Source of the DNA: Candidatus Shapirobacteria bacterium
GTDB taxonomy: Bacteria > Patescibacteriota > Microgenomatia > UBA12405 > UBA6130
Direction of reading: 5' to 3'
Assembly (NCBI GenBank): GCA_027007615.1
Contig: JALTFB010000038.1
Coordinates: forward strand, 1 to 22,601
Length of the DNA stretch: 22,601 nt
Both the position numbers and the translations under genes were made by a program. Below are positions 1 through 7,217 of this stretch, piece after piece (within the stretch, counting starts at the first letter, position 1; every line of letters begins with the position of its first letter). The notes below the pieces were generated by a model. It did no database searches. It was given only the letters and a program-made list of their open reading frames with translations, and had not been told where the DNA came from.

Positions 1-1092
1 GAAGATTTACAAAAAGGTTTTAACTTAAGCCAACGCTTTGTCTCCAGCCGTCCCCAACTACCGATCCTGGCAAATTTTCTTTTAGAAACAGATAACGGCA
101 AACTAAAGCTGTCGGCTACAGATTTAAATTTGGGAATAAGCGTTTGGATCGACGGTAAAGTGGAAGAAGAGGGCAAAATCAGTGTTCCCGCCCGAGAAAT
201 AACGGAATTCATTTCCTATTTGCCTTCGGGAGAGGTGGAGCTAAACACAAATAAACAAATATTAAAAGTCCTTTCTGTTCGGGCAGAGGCAGACTTTGCC
301 GGCATTAAAGCGGATGAATTTCCCCAAAATGCGGAGATAGAAAAAAAGAATCTTTTAGTTTTGCCGACAGCAGAATTGACGGCGGCGGTAAATCAGGTTA
401 GTTTTGCGGCAGCCAATGATGAAAGCAGGCCCGTTTTGGAAGGCATTCTCTGGCAATTGGCAGTTGACGGTTATCAGTTGGTAGCTACAGACGGTTACCG
501 TTTGGCCCGCAAAAAGGTAAGCCTTAAGCAGCCTACAGAAAAAGCTCTTTCCTTTTTAGTTCCCGCCCGAAGTTTTAGTGAAGTGGCGAAATTGGCGCAT
601 TCTTTTGAAGAATTGAAGGTGAGCTGGGACAAAAAACAGAACCAAATTTCGTTCTTGCTTCCCAATCTTCAGTTAACCTCGCGCCTTTTAGGAGGAGAAT
701 TTCCCGAATACCAAAAAATCATCCCCTCTGAAACCAAAATAAAGGCTTTTGCCGACAGCCAGGAATTGCTGGCTTCTGTCAGAGCGGTTTCAGTTTTCGC
801 CCGCCAGGCAGCCAATGTAATAGTTTTGGATTTTCAAGCTGATCAACTAAACATTCAAGCTAATGCTCCTCAGGTGGGCAAGAATAAAGCCACCTTGCCT
901 CTGCGTTTGGATGGCAACCCCTTGGCGGTAGCCTTTAATTATCGTTTTCTTTTAGATTTTCTTAACAATTTGCCCGTTGCGGATGGGGAAATTGTTATTC
1001 AAATGAACAATCCTCTTTCCCCGGTAATTTTTAGCCTTAAGGGCGATAATTCGCTTCTACATCTTATTATGCCGGTGCGCCTAGATCATTAA
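1..1092 (+). CDS. dnaN: DNA polymerase III sliding clamp (beta subunit), 5' partial
   Basis: This is the beta clamp, a ring-shaped dimer that encircles DNA and tethers the replicative polymerase. The reading frame is already open at base 1, so the start codon lies upstream; 363 codons are visible, and families of roughly 370 residues suggest that only about the first ten residues are missing. Visible landmarks are the N-terminal SSRPQLPILANFLL stretch (bases 43-93), the central segment around DESRPVLEGILWQ and ATDGYRLARK, the GGEFPEYQKIIP motif, and the C-terminal LIMPVRL, which matches the end of bacterial clamps. The RNase H gene starts two bases after its stop, so the two are probably co-transcribed. 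An internal TTG at 130 is in frame but would remove essential clamp sequence and is not the start. Identification is secure from the family motifs. Confidence 0.95.
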   Translation, partial: EDLQKGFNLSQRFVSSRPQLPILANFLLETDNGKLKLSATDLNLGISVWIDGKVEEEGKISVPAREITEFISYLPSGEVELNTNKQILKVLSVRAEADFAGIKADEFPQNAEIEKKNLLVLPTAELTAAVNQVSFAAANDESRPVLEGILWQLAVDGYQLVATDGYRLARKKVSLKQPTEKALSFLVPARSFSEVAKLAHSFEELKVSWDKKQNQISFLLPNLQLTSRLLGGEFPEYQKIIPSETKIKAFADSQELLASVRAVSVFARQAANVIVLDFQADQLNIQANAPQVGKNKATLPLRLDGNPLAVAFNYRFLLDFLNNLPVADGEIVIQMNNPLSPVIFSLKGDNSLLHLIMPVRLDH

Positions 1093-1094
1093 TA

Positions 1095-1505
1095 ATGGAA
1101 TTGACAATTTTTACCGATGGCGGAGCTCGTGGCAACCCCGGCCCGGCGGCGGCTGGAGTGGTTATCTTTTGCCGTAAAAAAATTATTTGCCAAGCCGGCA
1201 TTTATTTGGGCCGCAAAACAAATAACGAGGCCGAGTATTTGGCGGTAAAATTGGCGCTAGATTTAGTAGAAAAATATGGACAGTCCAAGCTGGCGGCCAT
1301 AAATTTTTACTTAGATTCGCAGCTAGTGGTTTCTCAACTGGAGGGAAAATATAAAATAAAAGCAGCCAATTTGAAGCCTTTGGCGGTAGCGGTAAAAAAG
1401 CAGTTGCAGCGACTGAAGAGCCCGGCCCATTTTTTCTACCATTCCCGCGAGAAAAATAAACTAGCAGATAGCCTGGTAAACATTGCTCTTGACTGCCGCG
1501 ATTGA
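1095..1505 (+). CDS. rnhA: RNase HI-family ribonuclease
   Basis: A 136-residue type 1 RNase H, predicted to cleave the RNA strand of RNA-DNA hybrids (R-loops, Okazaki primers) in the cytoplasm using two metal ions. The four catalytic carboxylates are all visible: D8 in FTDGGARGNPG, E47 in TNNEAEYLA, D74 in YLDSQLVV and D125 in KLADSLVN. It is shorter than E. coli RNase HI (155 residues) and appears to lack the basic protrusion, so it resembles the compact archaeal or RNase H-domain type. It starts two bases after the dnaN stop, has no Shine-Dalgarno, and is likely translationally coupled to dnaN. Coupling with the clamp fits a role in primer or hybrid removal at the fork, which is inference. 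Confidence 0.9.
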   Translation: MELTIFTDGGARGNPGPAAAGVVIFCRKKIICQAGIYLGRKTNNEAEYLAVKLALDLVEKYGQSKLAAINFYLDSQLVVSQLEGKYKIKAANLKPLAVAVKKQLQRLKSPAHFFYHSREKNKLADSLVNIALDCRD

Positions 1506-1513
1506 TATCTTTC

Positions 1514-1542
1514 TTGATTTATTCGAAGCCCTCAGGTAAAAT
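1514..1542 (+). promoter_or_regulatory. Promoter of L25/Ctc gene, leaderless geometry
   Basis: TTGATT (1514-1519), a 17-base spacer and TAAAAT (1537-1542) match the sigma-70 consensus well. Counting seven bases from the end of the -10 box puts the transcript start near 1549, three bases before the ATG at 1552, and there is no Shine-Dalgarno sequence in between. Confidence 0.7.
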
Positions 1543-1551
1543 AGGCCTACT

Positions 1552-2268
1552 ATGGCGGCAAAAAAAGCTATTAAAAATAAAAAGCCTTCTAAATCGGAGC
1601 GGCCGGTTTTGAAAGTGGACAAGCGCAAACTGCGCGGCCATCAGCTAAAGAAGCTGCGCCACCAAGGGCTATTGCCGGCAAACATTTATGGGAAGGGAGT
1701 AAAGTCCCTTATGGTCCAGCTTGATTTGAAAGCGGCGGATAAATTTTTGGGCCAATATGGGGAAACAAACGTCATTGATTTGCAAGTTGGGGGAGAAAAA
1801 AAACCGCGGCCGGCGCTAATGAAAAATCCCCAATATGATCCTTTGGAAGATAATCTATTGCACCTGGATTTTTACCAAGTTAACCTAACAGAAAAGGTAA
1901 AAGCGGAAATTCCGGTGGTAATTTACAAGGAGGCTCCGGCGGTGGTCCACGGCGAGGGCGTTTTGGTCCAATCGCTTAACGAGATAGAAGTTGAGGCTCT
2001 GCCGACAGACTTGCCGGAAGAAATAGGCGTTGATGTTTCCGGTTTGGAAAAAGTTGGCGCTGACATTTTAGTGAAGGATTTAGACATTGATCTTAAAAAG
2101 GTTTCTCCCCAGGTTGATGAGAACCAGGTGGTGGTTAAAATAGAAGCAGTTGCTAAAGAAGAAGAGGTTGAGGCTAAACCGGAAGCGGGAGAGGCGGCTC
2201 CGGAGGCGGAAGAAACCACCGGCGAAGAAAAGAAAGAGGCTAAGACAGAAGAAGAAAAAGAATCTTAA
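1552..2268 (+). CDS. rplY: 50S ribosomal protein L25 (Ctc/TL5 family)
   Basis: This protein binds 5S rRNA in the large ribosomal subunit. The 238-residue product has a lysine-rich N-terminal extension (about residues 1-20), the L25 domain (roughly 20-110, with LRHQGLLPANIYGKG and HLDFYQVN), and the TL5-type C-terminal beta domain (about 115-200, including VHGEGVLVQSLNEIEVEALP and LPEEIGVDVS). The last 40 residues are a low-complexity Glu/Lys/Ala acidic tail, which makes it longer than typical Ctc proteins (about 185-215). It has its own promoter ending three bases before the ATG, so it is probably leaderless. Its stop overlaps the stop of a convergent small gene, leaving no room for a dedicated terminator. 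Confidence 0.93.
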   Translation: MAAKKAIKNKKPSKSERPVLKVDKRKLRGHQLKKLRHQGLLPANIYGKGVKSLMVQLDLKAADKFLGQYGETNVIDLQVGGEKKPRPALMKNPQYDPLEDNLLHLDFYQVNLTEKVKAEIPVVIYKEAPAVVHGEGVLVQSLNEIEVEALPTDLPEEIGVDVSGLEKVGADILVKDLDIDLKKVSPQVDENQVVVKIEAVAKEEEVEAKPEAGEAAPEAEETTGEEKKEAKTEEEKES

Positions 2269-2540
2269 AATCTCCAGGGAGCAATTTTGTGAGCTTGTTG
2301 GCGGCAAAACTCAGCCAAGCGAGGATTTATCGTTTGCCAGAATTCGGCTAGTTTTTGCCAACCGTCAGCGTAGTGAGGGTGGTCTTCGATAATTTTTTCC
2401 AAACTAAGCAGTTTTTCCGGGGGTGGACTTTGGGCCGGCGGATTTAGGTAAAGATAATTAAAATTTCGCAGCAGAAAAGCTGTTTTAAAGCTGGCTAGAA
2501 AAACGGCTGATAGAAAAAGCAGCCGCGCCATTTTTTTCAT
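2265..2540 (-). CDS. Small membrane-anchored TPR-like protein
   Basis: The 91-residue product has a basic N-terminus followed by a hydrophobic stretch (residues 5-24: signal anchor), a proline-rich linker (about 34-42) and one helix-turn-helix unit resembling a tetratricopeptide repeat (about 46-88: EKIIEDHPHYADGWQKLAEF and the following helix ending in A..IAP). The TPR-like part would face outside the membrane. An extended -10 box (TGTTATCAT) ends six bases before the ATG at 2540, supporting both the gene and its start; two Met codons (residues 1 and 4) are possible starts. Its stop overlaps the L25 stop on the other strand. Function unknown; it may be a partner of the TPR-bearing ligase encoded nearby, which is only a guess from shared architecture. 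Confidence 0.65.
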   Translation of the reverse strand: MKKMARLLFLSAVFLASFKTAFLLRNFNYLYLNPPAQSPPPEKLLSLEKIIEDHPHYADGWQKLAEFWQTINPRLAEFCRQQAHKIAPWRF

Positions 2541-2546
2541 ACCTTT

Positions 2547-2555
2547 ATGATAACA
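2547..2555 (-). promoter_or_regulatory. Extended -10 promoter of the small TPR-like gene
   Basis: On the minus strand the sequence reads TG-T-TATCAT, an extended -10 element. The predicted transcript start is position 2540, exactly the A of the ATG. No convincing -35 box was found. It lies back to back with the -10 box of tRNA-Ile, making a very short divergent promoter region. Confidence 0.6.
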
Positions 2556-2568
2556 CTTGCGATGGTTG

Positions 2569-2574
2569 TATAAT
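2569..2574 (+). promoter_or_regulatory. -10 box of tRNA-Ile
   Basis: A perfect TATAAT ends seven bases before the mature tRNA 5' end (2582). The expected transcript start is about 2581, leaving a 5' leader of only about one nucleotide. No good -35 box was seen. Confidence 0.6.
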
Positions 2575-2581
2575 TAAGAGG

Positions 2582-2657
2582 GGATGCGTAGCTCAGCGGT
2601 TAGAGCACCGATCTTATAAGTCGGGGGTCGCAGGTTCGAATCCTGCCGCATCCACCA
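2582..2657 (+). tRNA. tRNA-Ile (anticodon UAU)
   Basis: A complete cloverleaf: acceptor GGATGCG pairs with CGCATCC, D-stem GCTC/GAGC, anticodon stem CCGAT/GTCGG (last pair U-G), loop CTTATAA with anticodon UAU at 34-36, variable loop GGGTC, T-stem GCAGG/CCTGC with loop TTCGAAT, discriminator A, and an encoded CCA (2655-2657). UAU reads AUA isoleucine codons directly, which are used freely in this window. Most bacteria instead use a CAU tRNA modified by TilS for AUA. Its CCA is encoded, unlike the other two tRNAs here. Confidence 0.95.
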
Positions 2658-2765
2658 AATAAAATCCAAATTGAAAATTTCAAATCCTAAACCCTAAACA
2701 AATTCAAACTTCCTAATTCTCAAAATTCAAAACGTTTGGAACTTAGAGCTTAGAACTTGGAATTT
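2658..2765 (+). repeat. AT-rich intergenic repeat related to the 23S rRNA insertions
   Basis: A low-complexity tract built from words such as TCAAATCCTAAA, CTAAACAAATTCAAA and CTTGGAATTTC. The first part is mostly the complement-like partner of the second (AAATTC/TTCAAA versus TTGGAA/GAATTT), so it can fold back. The word order CAAATCCTAAA..CTAAACAA..CAAATTCAAA is repeated almost unchanged in the insertion at 20359-20407 inside the 23S rRNA. No coding potential was recognised. Confidence 0.65.
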
Positions 2766-2829
2766 CGTCATCCTGATTTTTCCCGACGCTCCGACGTAAA
2801 GTCGGAGTCGGGGAAAGTTCAGCATGACG
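2766..2829 (+). repeat. REP-like long hairpin
   Basis: A near-perfect inverted repeat: outer arms CGTCATCCTGA (2766-2776) and TCAGCATGACG (2819-2829), inner arms TTTCCCGAC..CTCCGAC and GTCGGAGTCGGGGAAA, with loop GTAAA at 2796-2800. The outer GTCATnCTGA arms resemble widespread REP-like bacterial palindromes, which is from memory and not a search. No T-tract follows, so it is not a canonical terminator. Confidence 0.7.
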
Positions 2830-2893
2830 CGAAAGGGGCTATCCTGTTCGCTGGCCCCATTTCCATAGATTTTATGAGTAAAGCGAATATATT

Positions 2894-2902
2894 TGTTACA
2901 AT
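2894..2902 (+). promoter_or_regulatory. Extended -10 promoter of tRNA-Cys
   Basis: TG-T-TACAAT, an extended -10 box. The predicted transcript start is about 2909, four bases before the mature tRNA at 2913. Confidence 0.6.
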
Positions 2903-2912
2903 AAGCTGGCTT

Positions 2913-2983
2913 GGCCCGGTGGCGAAGTGGCAACGCAGCGGTCTGCAAAACCGCGACCGCGGGTTCGAATCCCGCCCGGGCCT
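2913..2983 (+). tRNA. tRNA-Cys (anticodon GCA)
   Basis: Acceptor GGCCCGG pairs with CCGGGCC; anticodon stem GCGGT/ACCGC encloses loop CTGCAAA with anticodon GCA; T-stem GCGGG/CCCGC with loop TTCGAAT. The discriminator is U73, the identity base of tRNA-Cys. CCA is not encoded (CCC follows), so a CCA-adding enzyme is needed. The variable loop is short (GACC). Confidence 0.95.
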
Positions 2984-3017
2984 CCCGCAAGAATAATTGA
3001 ATTGATAAAACTGTCCC

Positions 3018-3046
3018 TTGACTTGGCGAAAAAACAAATCTATTAT
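3018..3046 (+). promoter_or_regulatory. Promoter of the Wzy-like/TPR gene, leaderless geometry
   Basis: TTGACT (3018-3023), a 17-base spacer and TATTAT (3041-3046). The predicted start is about 3053, three bases before the ATG at 3056, with no Shine-Dalgarno sequence. Confidence 0.75.
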
Positions 3047-3055
3047 TAGATAGAT

Positions 3056-5053
3056 ATGATACTTACAAAAAAGAAAATTCTTAGCCGCCGCGTTTTAACC
3101 TTAATCTTAGAAGTGGCAATTTTGCTTTTACCCCTTTTCTTTTGGCCTTGGTCGCGCCAGCCGATTTCCGGCGGGAAAATAATATTCTTGGCCTTCGTTG
3201 ATTTGTTGGGATTGCTGGTTTGGGGACTAGGATTTTTAGAATCGCGGCAACAGCGTTTGGGTTTTTATCGGCAAAGCCGTTGGCTTGTTTTTCTTATCGC
3301 TTGGGGTTTGGTGGGCTGGATTTTCTCAAGCTCAGGAATAAGAGTGCGTAGCCTGTTGGAAGGCAATCCGTGGCTTTTCTTGCTTTTAAGCGCCGTTTTT
3401 GGTTTTCTCCTTGCCCAAACGGATTTGCTAAAAGCGAAGGAAAAAATAATAAATTTGGTTAGCTTTGCCGGATTGTTTTTGGTTATGTTGGCAATTGGCC
3501 TTTTCCTTTTGCCCTTAAGCCGCTATCCCCTCCATATTTTTGGCAAAGCGCACCCCTTGGTTATCGGCGGTCCGCTTTGGTCCCCGCTAGGTTCATCCCT
3601 AACATGGCTTATCTTTATAGGCGCGCTTTTCCTATTTTGGCTGTACAAGGCCGTTATTTTTATCCGCAAAGAAAACCACCGCTTTTTGTATAAGCCCGCT
3701 CTTCTAACGCTTGCATTAACCTTTGTTTTTTTTGTGGGTTTAGGGATTGTGGGTTACCAAACATATCATCAGCGCCCGCAAATTTTAGGATTTGCCCCTT
3801 CTTGGTCGGTGGCGGTGGAATCTTTAAAAAACAAGCCTCTCTTTGGGGTGGGTCCGGCCAATTTCCTCAACGCATTTGCCGCCTATCGGCCCCTTAGCTT
3901 TAATAAAAATGCCAACTGGGCATTGCTTTTTAACAGCCCTGCAAACCTATGGTTCCATATTTGGACAGAAATAGGCTTGGCGGGGTTAATCTTTTGGGCT
4001 TTGTTTTTAATTGGCGTTATCCGCCAATTAAAGAAAACAAAAGGGAGCCTGGCTTGGCTGTTGGGGTTTTTGCTGATTGCGGAGCTGCTTTTGCCTTTTT
4101 CCGGAATTTTAATTTGGCTATTGCTGCTAGCTGTATTTTTAGCGCTTCCTTATGCCGAGAAGGAAATAAAATTTCCCGATTGGGCGAGACAATTGATTGC
4201 CGCCAGCGCAACTCTTTTGGTGGTCATAGGTGGATTTTTCCTGGTAAGAGGCGCTTTGGCGGAATATTGGTTTGTACACTCATTAATGGCGATTAACGAA
4301 AATAATGGGATAGCAGCTTACCGCTTGCAATACAAGGCGGTTAGGCTAAACCGTTTTATGCTGTCTTATCGTTTGGCTAGTTCGCAAACAAACCTGGCTT
4401 TGGCGTCAATGTTGGTTCGCAGAGGAAAAAAATTAACCGATAAAGAAAAGAAAACTCTCAGCGGTTTGGCGCAAGGAGCGATTTCCGAAGCGAAAGCAGG
4501 GGTGGCTATAGAACCGAAAAATATTATCGCTTGGAGAAATTTAGCTCACACTTATCAGCGGCTAATCAATTTAATTAAAGGGGCCGACAACTGGTCTATT
4601 GCCGCTTACCAACAAGCTATTAGCCTTGATCCTTTTAATCCTAACTTGAGGACAAGCCTTGGCAGCATTTATTATGGTTTGGGAAAATATGATCAAGCGG
4701 CGAGGGCTTTCGAAGCGGCAGTTAATTTAAAGCCGGATTACGCCAACGCTTGGTATAGCTGGGCTTGGTCATTAAAGAAACAAAACAAGTTAGCGCCGGC
4801 AGTTGCCAAACTGCAACAGGCGGTACAGTTGGTAAAAATAGGCAGCCCTGATTATAAGAAGGCGAAAAAAGAGTTAGAAAAATGGCAAAAAGCTTTAGGA
4901 AAACAAGTGAAGCAGCAAACTAAATCCGCCGCTAAAACAAAGCAACTATCTTTGCCAACGCCGATACCCAGCCCAAAAATTACCCCGATTCAGCTATCTA
5001 AAGAAGCGGCTCCCCAGATTAGCGTTACCCCTTCGCCTAGCCCTGTAAAATAA
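3056..5053 (+). CDS. Wzy/O-antigen ligase-like membrane protein with TPR domain
   Basis: A 665-residue polytopic membrane protein. Residues 1-400 hold about ten hydrophobic segments. The family motif of O-antigen ligase/polymerase (Wzy_C-like) proteins, LKNKPLFGVGPANF, lies at 257-270 in a large extracytoplasmic loop, followed by HIWTEIGLAGLIFW at 301-315. After the last membrane segment (about 378-398) comes a helical region with TPR units (about 485-600, clearest at 510-560: AISLDPFNP, LGKYDQAARAFEAAV). The last 40 residues are a Lys/Gln then Pro/Ser/Thr-rich tail. Family members polymerise or transfer lipid-linked glycans at the outer face of the membrane, so a role in surface polysaccharide or protein glycosylation is likely, though no glycosyltransferases adjoin it. 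It stands alone, with its own promoter, and converges on trxB with nine bases between stops. Confidence 0.8.
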   Translation: MILTKKKILSRRVLTLILEVAILLLPLFFWPWSRQPISGGKIIFLAFVDLLGLLVWGLGFLESRQQRLGFYRQSRWLVFLIAWGLVGWIFSSSGIRVRSLLEGNPWLFLLLSAVFGFLLAQTDLLKAKEKIINLVSFAGLFLVMLAIGLFLLPLSRYPLHIFGKAHPLVIGGPLWSPLGSSLTWLIFIGALFLFWLYKAVIFIRKENHRFLYKPALLTLALTFVFFVGLGIVGYQTYHQRPQILGFAPSWSVAVESLKNKPLFGVGPANFLNAFAAYRPLSFNKNANWALLFNSPANLWFHIWTEIGLAGLIFWALFLIGVIRQLKKTKGSLAWLLGFLLIAELLLPFSGILIWLLLLAVFLALPYAEKEIKFPDWARQLIAASATLLVVIGGFFLVRGALAEYWFVHSLMAINENNGIAAYRLQYKAVRLNRFMLSYRLASSQTNLALASMLVRRGKKLTDKEKKTLSGLAQGAISEAKAGVAIEPKNIIAWRNLAHTYQRLINLIKGADNWSIAAYQQAISLDPFNPNLRTSLGSIYYGLGKYDQAARAFEAAVNLKPDYANAWYSWAWSLKKQNKLAPAVAKLQQAVQLVKIGSPDYKKAKKELEKWQKALGKQVKQQTKSAAKTKQLSLPTPIPSPKITPIQLSKEAAPQISVTPSPSPVK

Positions 5054-5062
5054 AAACTCAGC

Positions 5063-5992
5063 TTATTTCTTTTGCCTAAGAAAGTTTTCCGCTTCTAGTG
5101 CGGCCATGCAGCCGGTCCCCACAGCGCTTGCCAATTGTTGGTATTGGGGGTCGGCCACGTCTCCGGCGGCAAAAACACCCTCTACGGAAGTAAAGACTTT
5201 ATTGTGGGTAAGCACGTAGCCATGGCTATCTAGCGTTAATTTTCCCCGAAGAAAATCGGTGTTGGGATGATGGCCGATGGCAAGAAAAAGCCCATTAAGC
5301 TTTAAGCGGCTTAATCGGCCGGTTTGGGTATCCTTAACGGTAACCCCGCTTAATTTATCTGCGCCATGGATTTGGCTGATGGTTTTATTCCATAAGATTT
5401 TAATATTGGAAAAATTTTTAAGCAGAAGCTGGTTAGCCAGGGAGGCGCGTAACTTGTCGCGCCGATGAATAATATAAACGCGCTTAGCCACTTTGGCTAA
5501 AGCGGTGGCGTCAATCATAGCTGTGTCGCCGCCGCCAACAACAGCTACAGCGAGGCCCTTATAGAAAGGAGCATCGCAGGTGGCACAAATAGAAACGCCG
5601 TGGCCCAGCAATGCTTTTTCTCGAGGTAAACCTAGAAACCAAGCGGAACTGCCGGTGGCGATAATTACACTTTGGGCTTGGAGCGATTGGCCGTTAGAAA
5701 GCCTAATTTGGTAGGGAAATTTTTTAAAACTTACGCTTGCCGCTTGGCCGCTGATGAAACGGCTGTCAAATTTGGCCGCTTGCTGGCGGAGACGCTGGGC
5801 TAATTCCGGACCTTGGATGCCTTCCGGGAAACCGGGATAATTTTCAATGGTAGTGGTCAAGTTGGGCTGTCCCCCCGGAGAGAGGCCTTCGACCACCAAT
5901 GGTTTCAAGCCGTCCCTGCCGGCATAAATACCGGCAGTTAAACCTGCCGGTCCGGCGCCTAAGATGATCACTTTTTCGACATTCTTAGCCAT
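5063..5992 (-). CDS. trxB: Thioredoxin reductase
   Basis: A cytoplasmic FAD enzyme that passes electrons from NADPH to thioredoxin. The 309 residues show the FAD-binding GAGPAG (12-17), GGQPNLTTTIENYPGFP, the redox-active CATC (C136 and C139), the NADPH-binding GGGDTA (153-158) with HRRDKLRA (175-182), and the C-terminal FAD contact GVFAAGDVAD (272-281). Length and motifs are typical of low-molecular-weight bacterial TrxB. Its ATG overlaps the end of rho by eight bases, so the two form an operon and trxB is probably translated by coupling; no Shine-Dalgarno is visible. No thioredoxin gene lies in the window. A ferredoxin/flavodoxin-type reductase is less likely given the clear CxxC and HRRD motifs. 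Confidence 0.95.
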   Translation of the reverse strand: MAKNVEKVIILGAGPAGLTAGIYAGRDGLKPLVVEGLSPGGQPNLTTTIENYPGFPEGIQGPELAQRLRQQAAKFDSRFISGQAASVSFKKFPYQIRLSNGQSLQAQSVIIATGSSAWFLGLPREKALLGHGVSICATCDAPFYKGLAVAVVGGGDTAMIDATALAKVAKRVYIIHRRDKLRASLANQLLLKNFSNIKILWNKTISQIHGADKLSGVTVKDTQTGRLSRLKLNGLFLAIGHHPNTDFLRGKLTLDSHGYVLTHNKVFTSVEGVFAAGDVADPQYQQLASAVGTGCMAALEAENFLRQKK

Positions 5993-7217
5993 GGTTTAGG
6001 CTAGCCAGGAACTCCCGGTTATCTTTTGTTTTAGCCAATTTATTCAAAAAGGCTTCGGTCCGCTCGTCCTTGTTCAGCAAATCTACCATGCGCCGCATGC
6101 GGACAATTTGCGGATAAATTTTTGGGTCAAAAAGCAACTCTTCTTTTCGCGTCCCCGACTTTTGGATATCGATAGCCGGAAAAATACGCCGCTCGGCTAA
6201 GCGCCGCTCCAAGTGGACTTCCATATTGCCGGTGCCCTTAAACTCTTCATAAATCAAGTCGTCCATCTTGCTGCCGGTGTCTACCAGGGTGGTGCCAATA
6301 ATTGTCAATGATCCGCCTTTTTCAATATTGCGAGCCGCGCCGAAAAATCGCTTGGCGGGGTAAAGGGCGGTAGGGTCAAAGCCTCCACTAAGAGTTCTTC
6401 CCGATGAAGGCATGGAGAGATTATAAGCCCTAGCCAATCTGGTAATGGAATCTAATAGAATAAAAACATCTTCGCCCGATTCTACCAACCGCTTGGCCCT
6501 TTCAATAGCGATTTCCGCAGCCCTGGTTTGATAATCGGGTGGCTCATCAAAATTTGAAGAGACAACTTCGCCTTTGATGCTGCGGACAAGGTCGGTAACT
6601 TCTTCCGGCCTTTCGCCGATTAGGACGGCCATTAAGTGGATTTTGGGGTAATTTTTTGCTACCCCGTAAGCGATATCTTTCATTAGCCAGGTTTTACCGG
6701 CCTTGGGGGGAGAAACGATTAGTCCGCGCTGGCCAAAACCGATGGGGGCAATCAAGTCGACTATTCGTGGCGCCAAGAGCTTTTGCTCCGTTTCCAGCTT
6801 AATTTGCGGCTGGGGAAAAATGGGAGTTAGTTGATTGAACCAAGGGCGCGGTCTCATTTTTTCTATGGGCACGCCGTTAAATTTTTCAATTTTTAAAATG
6901 CTGCGGTAACGCTCGCTGTCCTTGGGAGCGCGAACTTGCCCGCCAATAAAGTCGCCTTCGCGGAATTGGAAGCGCCTGACTTGTGAAGCCGAAATGTAAA
7001 CATCCTTGGGCGAGGGGATAAAGTGCGGCCGCAAGAAACCGTGGCCATCGCTGGCGATATCTAAAACGCCTTCAGCATATTCGGTTGGCAAGTGGCTATC
7101 GGGAATAATTCTTCCGTCAACCTCAACCAGCTTTTCCGGTTTTTGGGCAACCGCTTTTGGCGCCGTTGCCGGATTGTTTTTGAAATCGTCAGTGGTAATA
7201 ACACCATCATCGCCCAT
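5985..7217 (-). CDS. rho: Transcription termination factor Rho
   Basis: Rho is a hexameric RNA-dependent ATPase that ends transcription of untranslated RNA. Of 410 residues, the first 45 are low-complexity; the RNA-binding cold-shock-like domain follows (about 46-115, GVLDIASDGHGFLRP); then the ATPase core with Walker A PPKAGKT (170-176), GERPEEVTD (201-209), Walker B/DSITRLARAYN (251-266), Q-loop SSGRTLSGG (271-279) and the EEFKGTGN..L.R R-loop region (324-338). The N-terminal helical Rho_N domain of E. coli Rho seems absent or reduced. Unlike its neighbours it has a good Shine-Dalgarno (AAGGGGG, complement of 7224-7230) six bases before ATG and a leader of about 69 nt, which would allow autoregulation. 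First gene of a rho-trxB operon, divergent from the DUF4012 gene. Confidence 0.96.
   Translation of the reverse strand: MGDDGVITTDDFKNNPATAPKAVAQKPEKLVEVDGRIIPDSHLPTEYAEGVLDIASDGHGFLRPHFIPSPKDVYISASQVRRFQFREGDFIGGQVRAPKDSERYRSILKIEKFNGVPIEKMRPRPWFNQLTPIFPQPQIKLETEQKLLAPRIVDLIAPIGFGQRGLIVSPPKAGKTWLMKDIAYGVAKNYPKIHLMAVLIGERPEEVTDLVRSIKGEVVSSNFDEPPDYQTRAAEIAIERAKRLVESGEDVFILLDSITRLARAYNLSMPSSGRTLSGGFDPTALYPAKRFFGAARNIEKGGSLTIIGTTLVDTGSKMDDLIYEEFKGTGNMEVHLERRLAERRIFPAIDIQKSGTRKEELLFDPKIYPQIVRMRRMVDLLNKDERTEAFLNKLAKTKDNREFLASLNHG

Noticed and set aside
1923..2392. Long frames on both strands across the L25 3' end
   Set aside because: They are shadows of the Glu/Lys-rich tail of L25, with low-complexity Ser/Thr or Arg/Lys composition.
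2658..2829. CRISPR array or transposon
   Set aside because: There are no regularly spaced identical repeats, no transposase frame and no clear target duplications; the structure is a single palindrome next to an AT-rich repeat.
2830..2870. GGGGC/GCCCC hairpin as terminator of tRNA-Ile
   Set aside because: The stem (around 2834-2858) has a long loop and is followed by only a short broken T-run, so it is not a convincing intrinsic terminator.
2727..3037. Frames on both strands over the tRNA-Ile/tRNA-Cys spacer
   Set aside because: They cross the tRNA-Cys gene and the REP-like hairpin. The GRDSNPR-type peptide is the well-known translation of tRNA sequence, not a protein.
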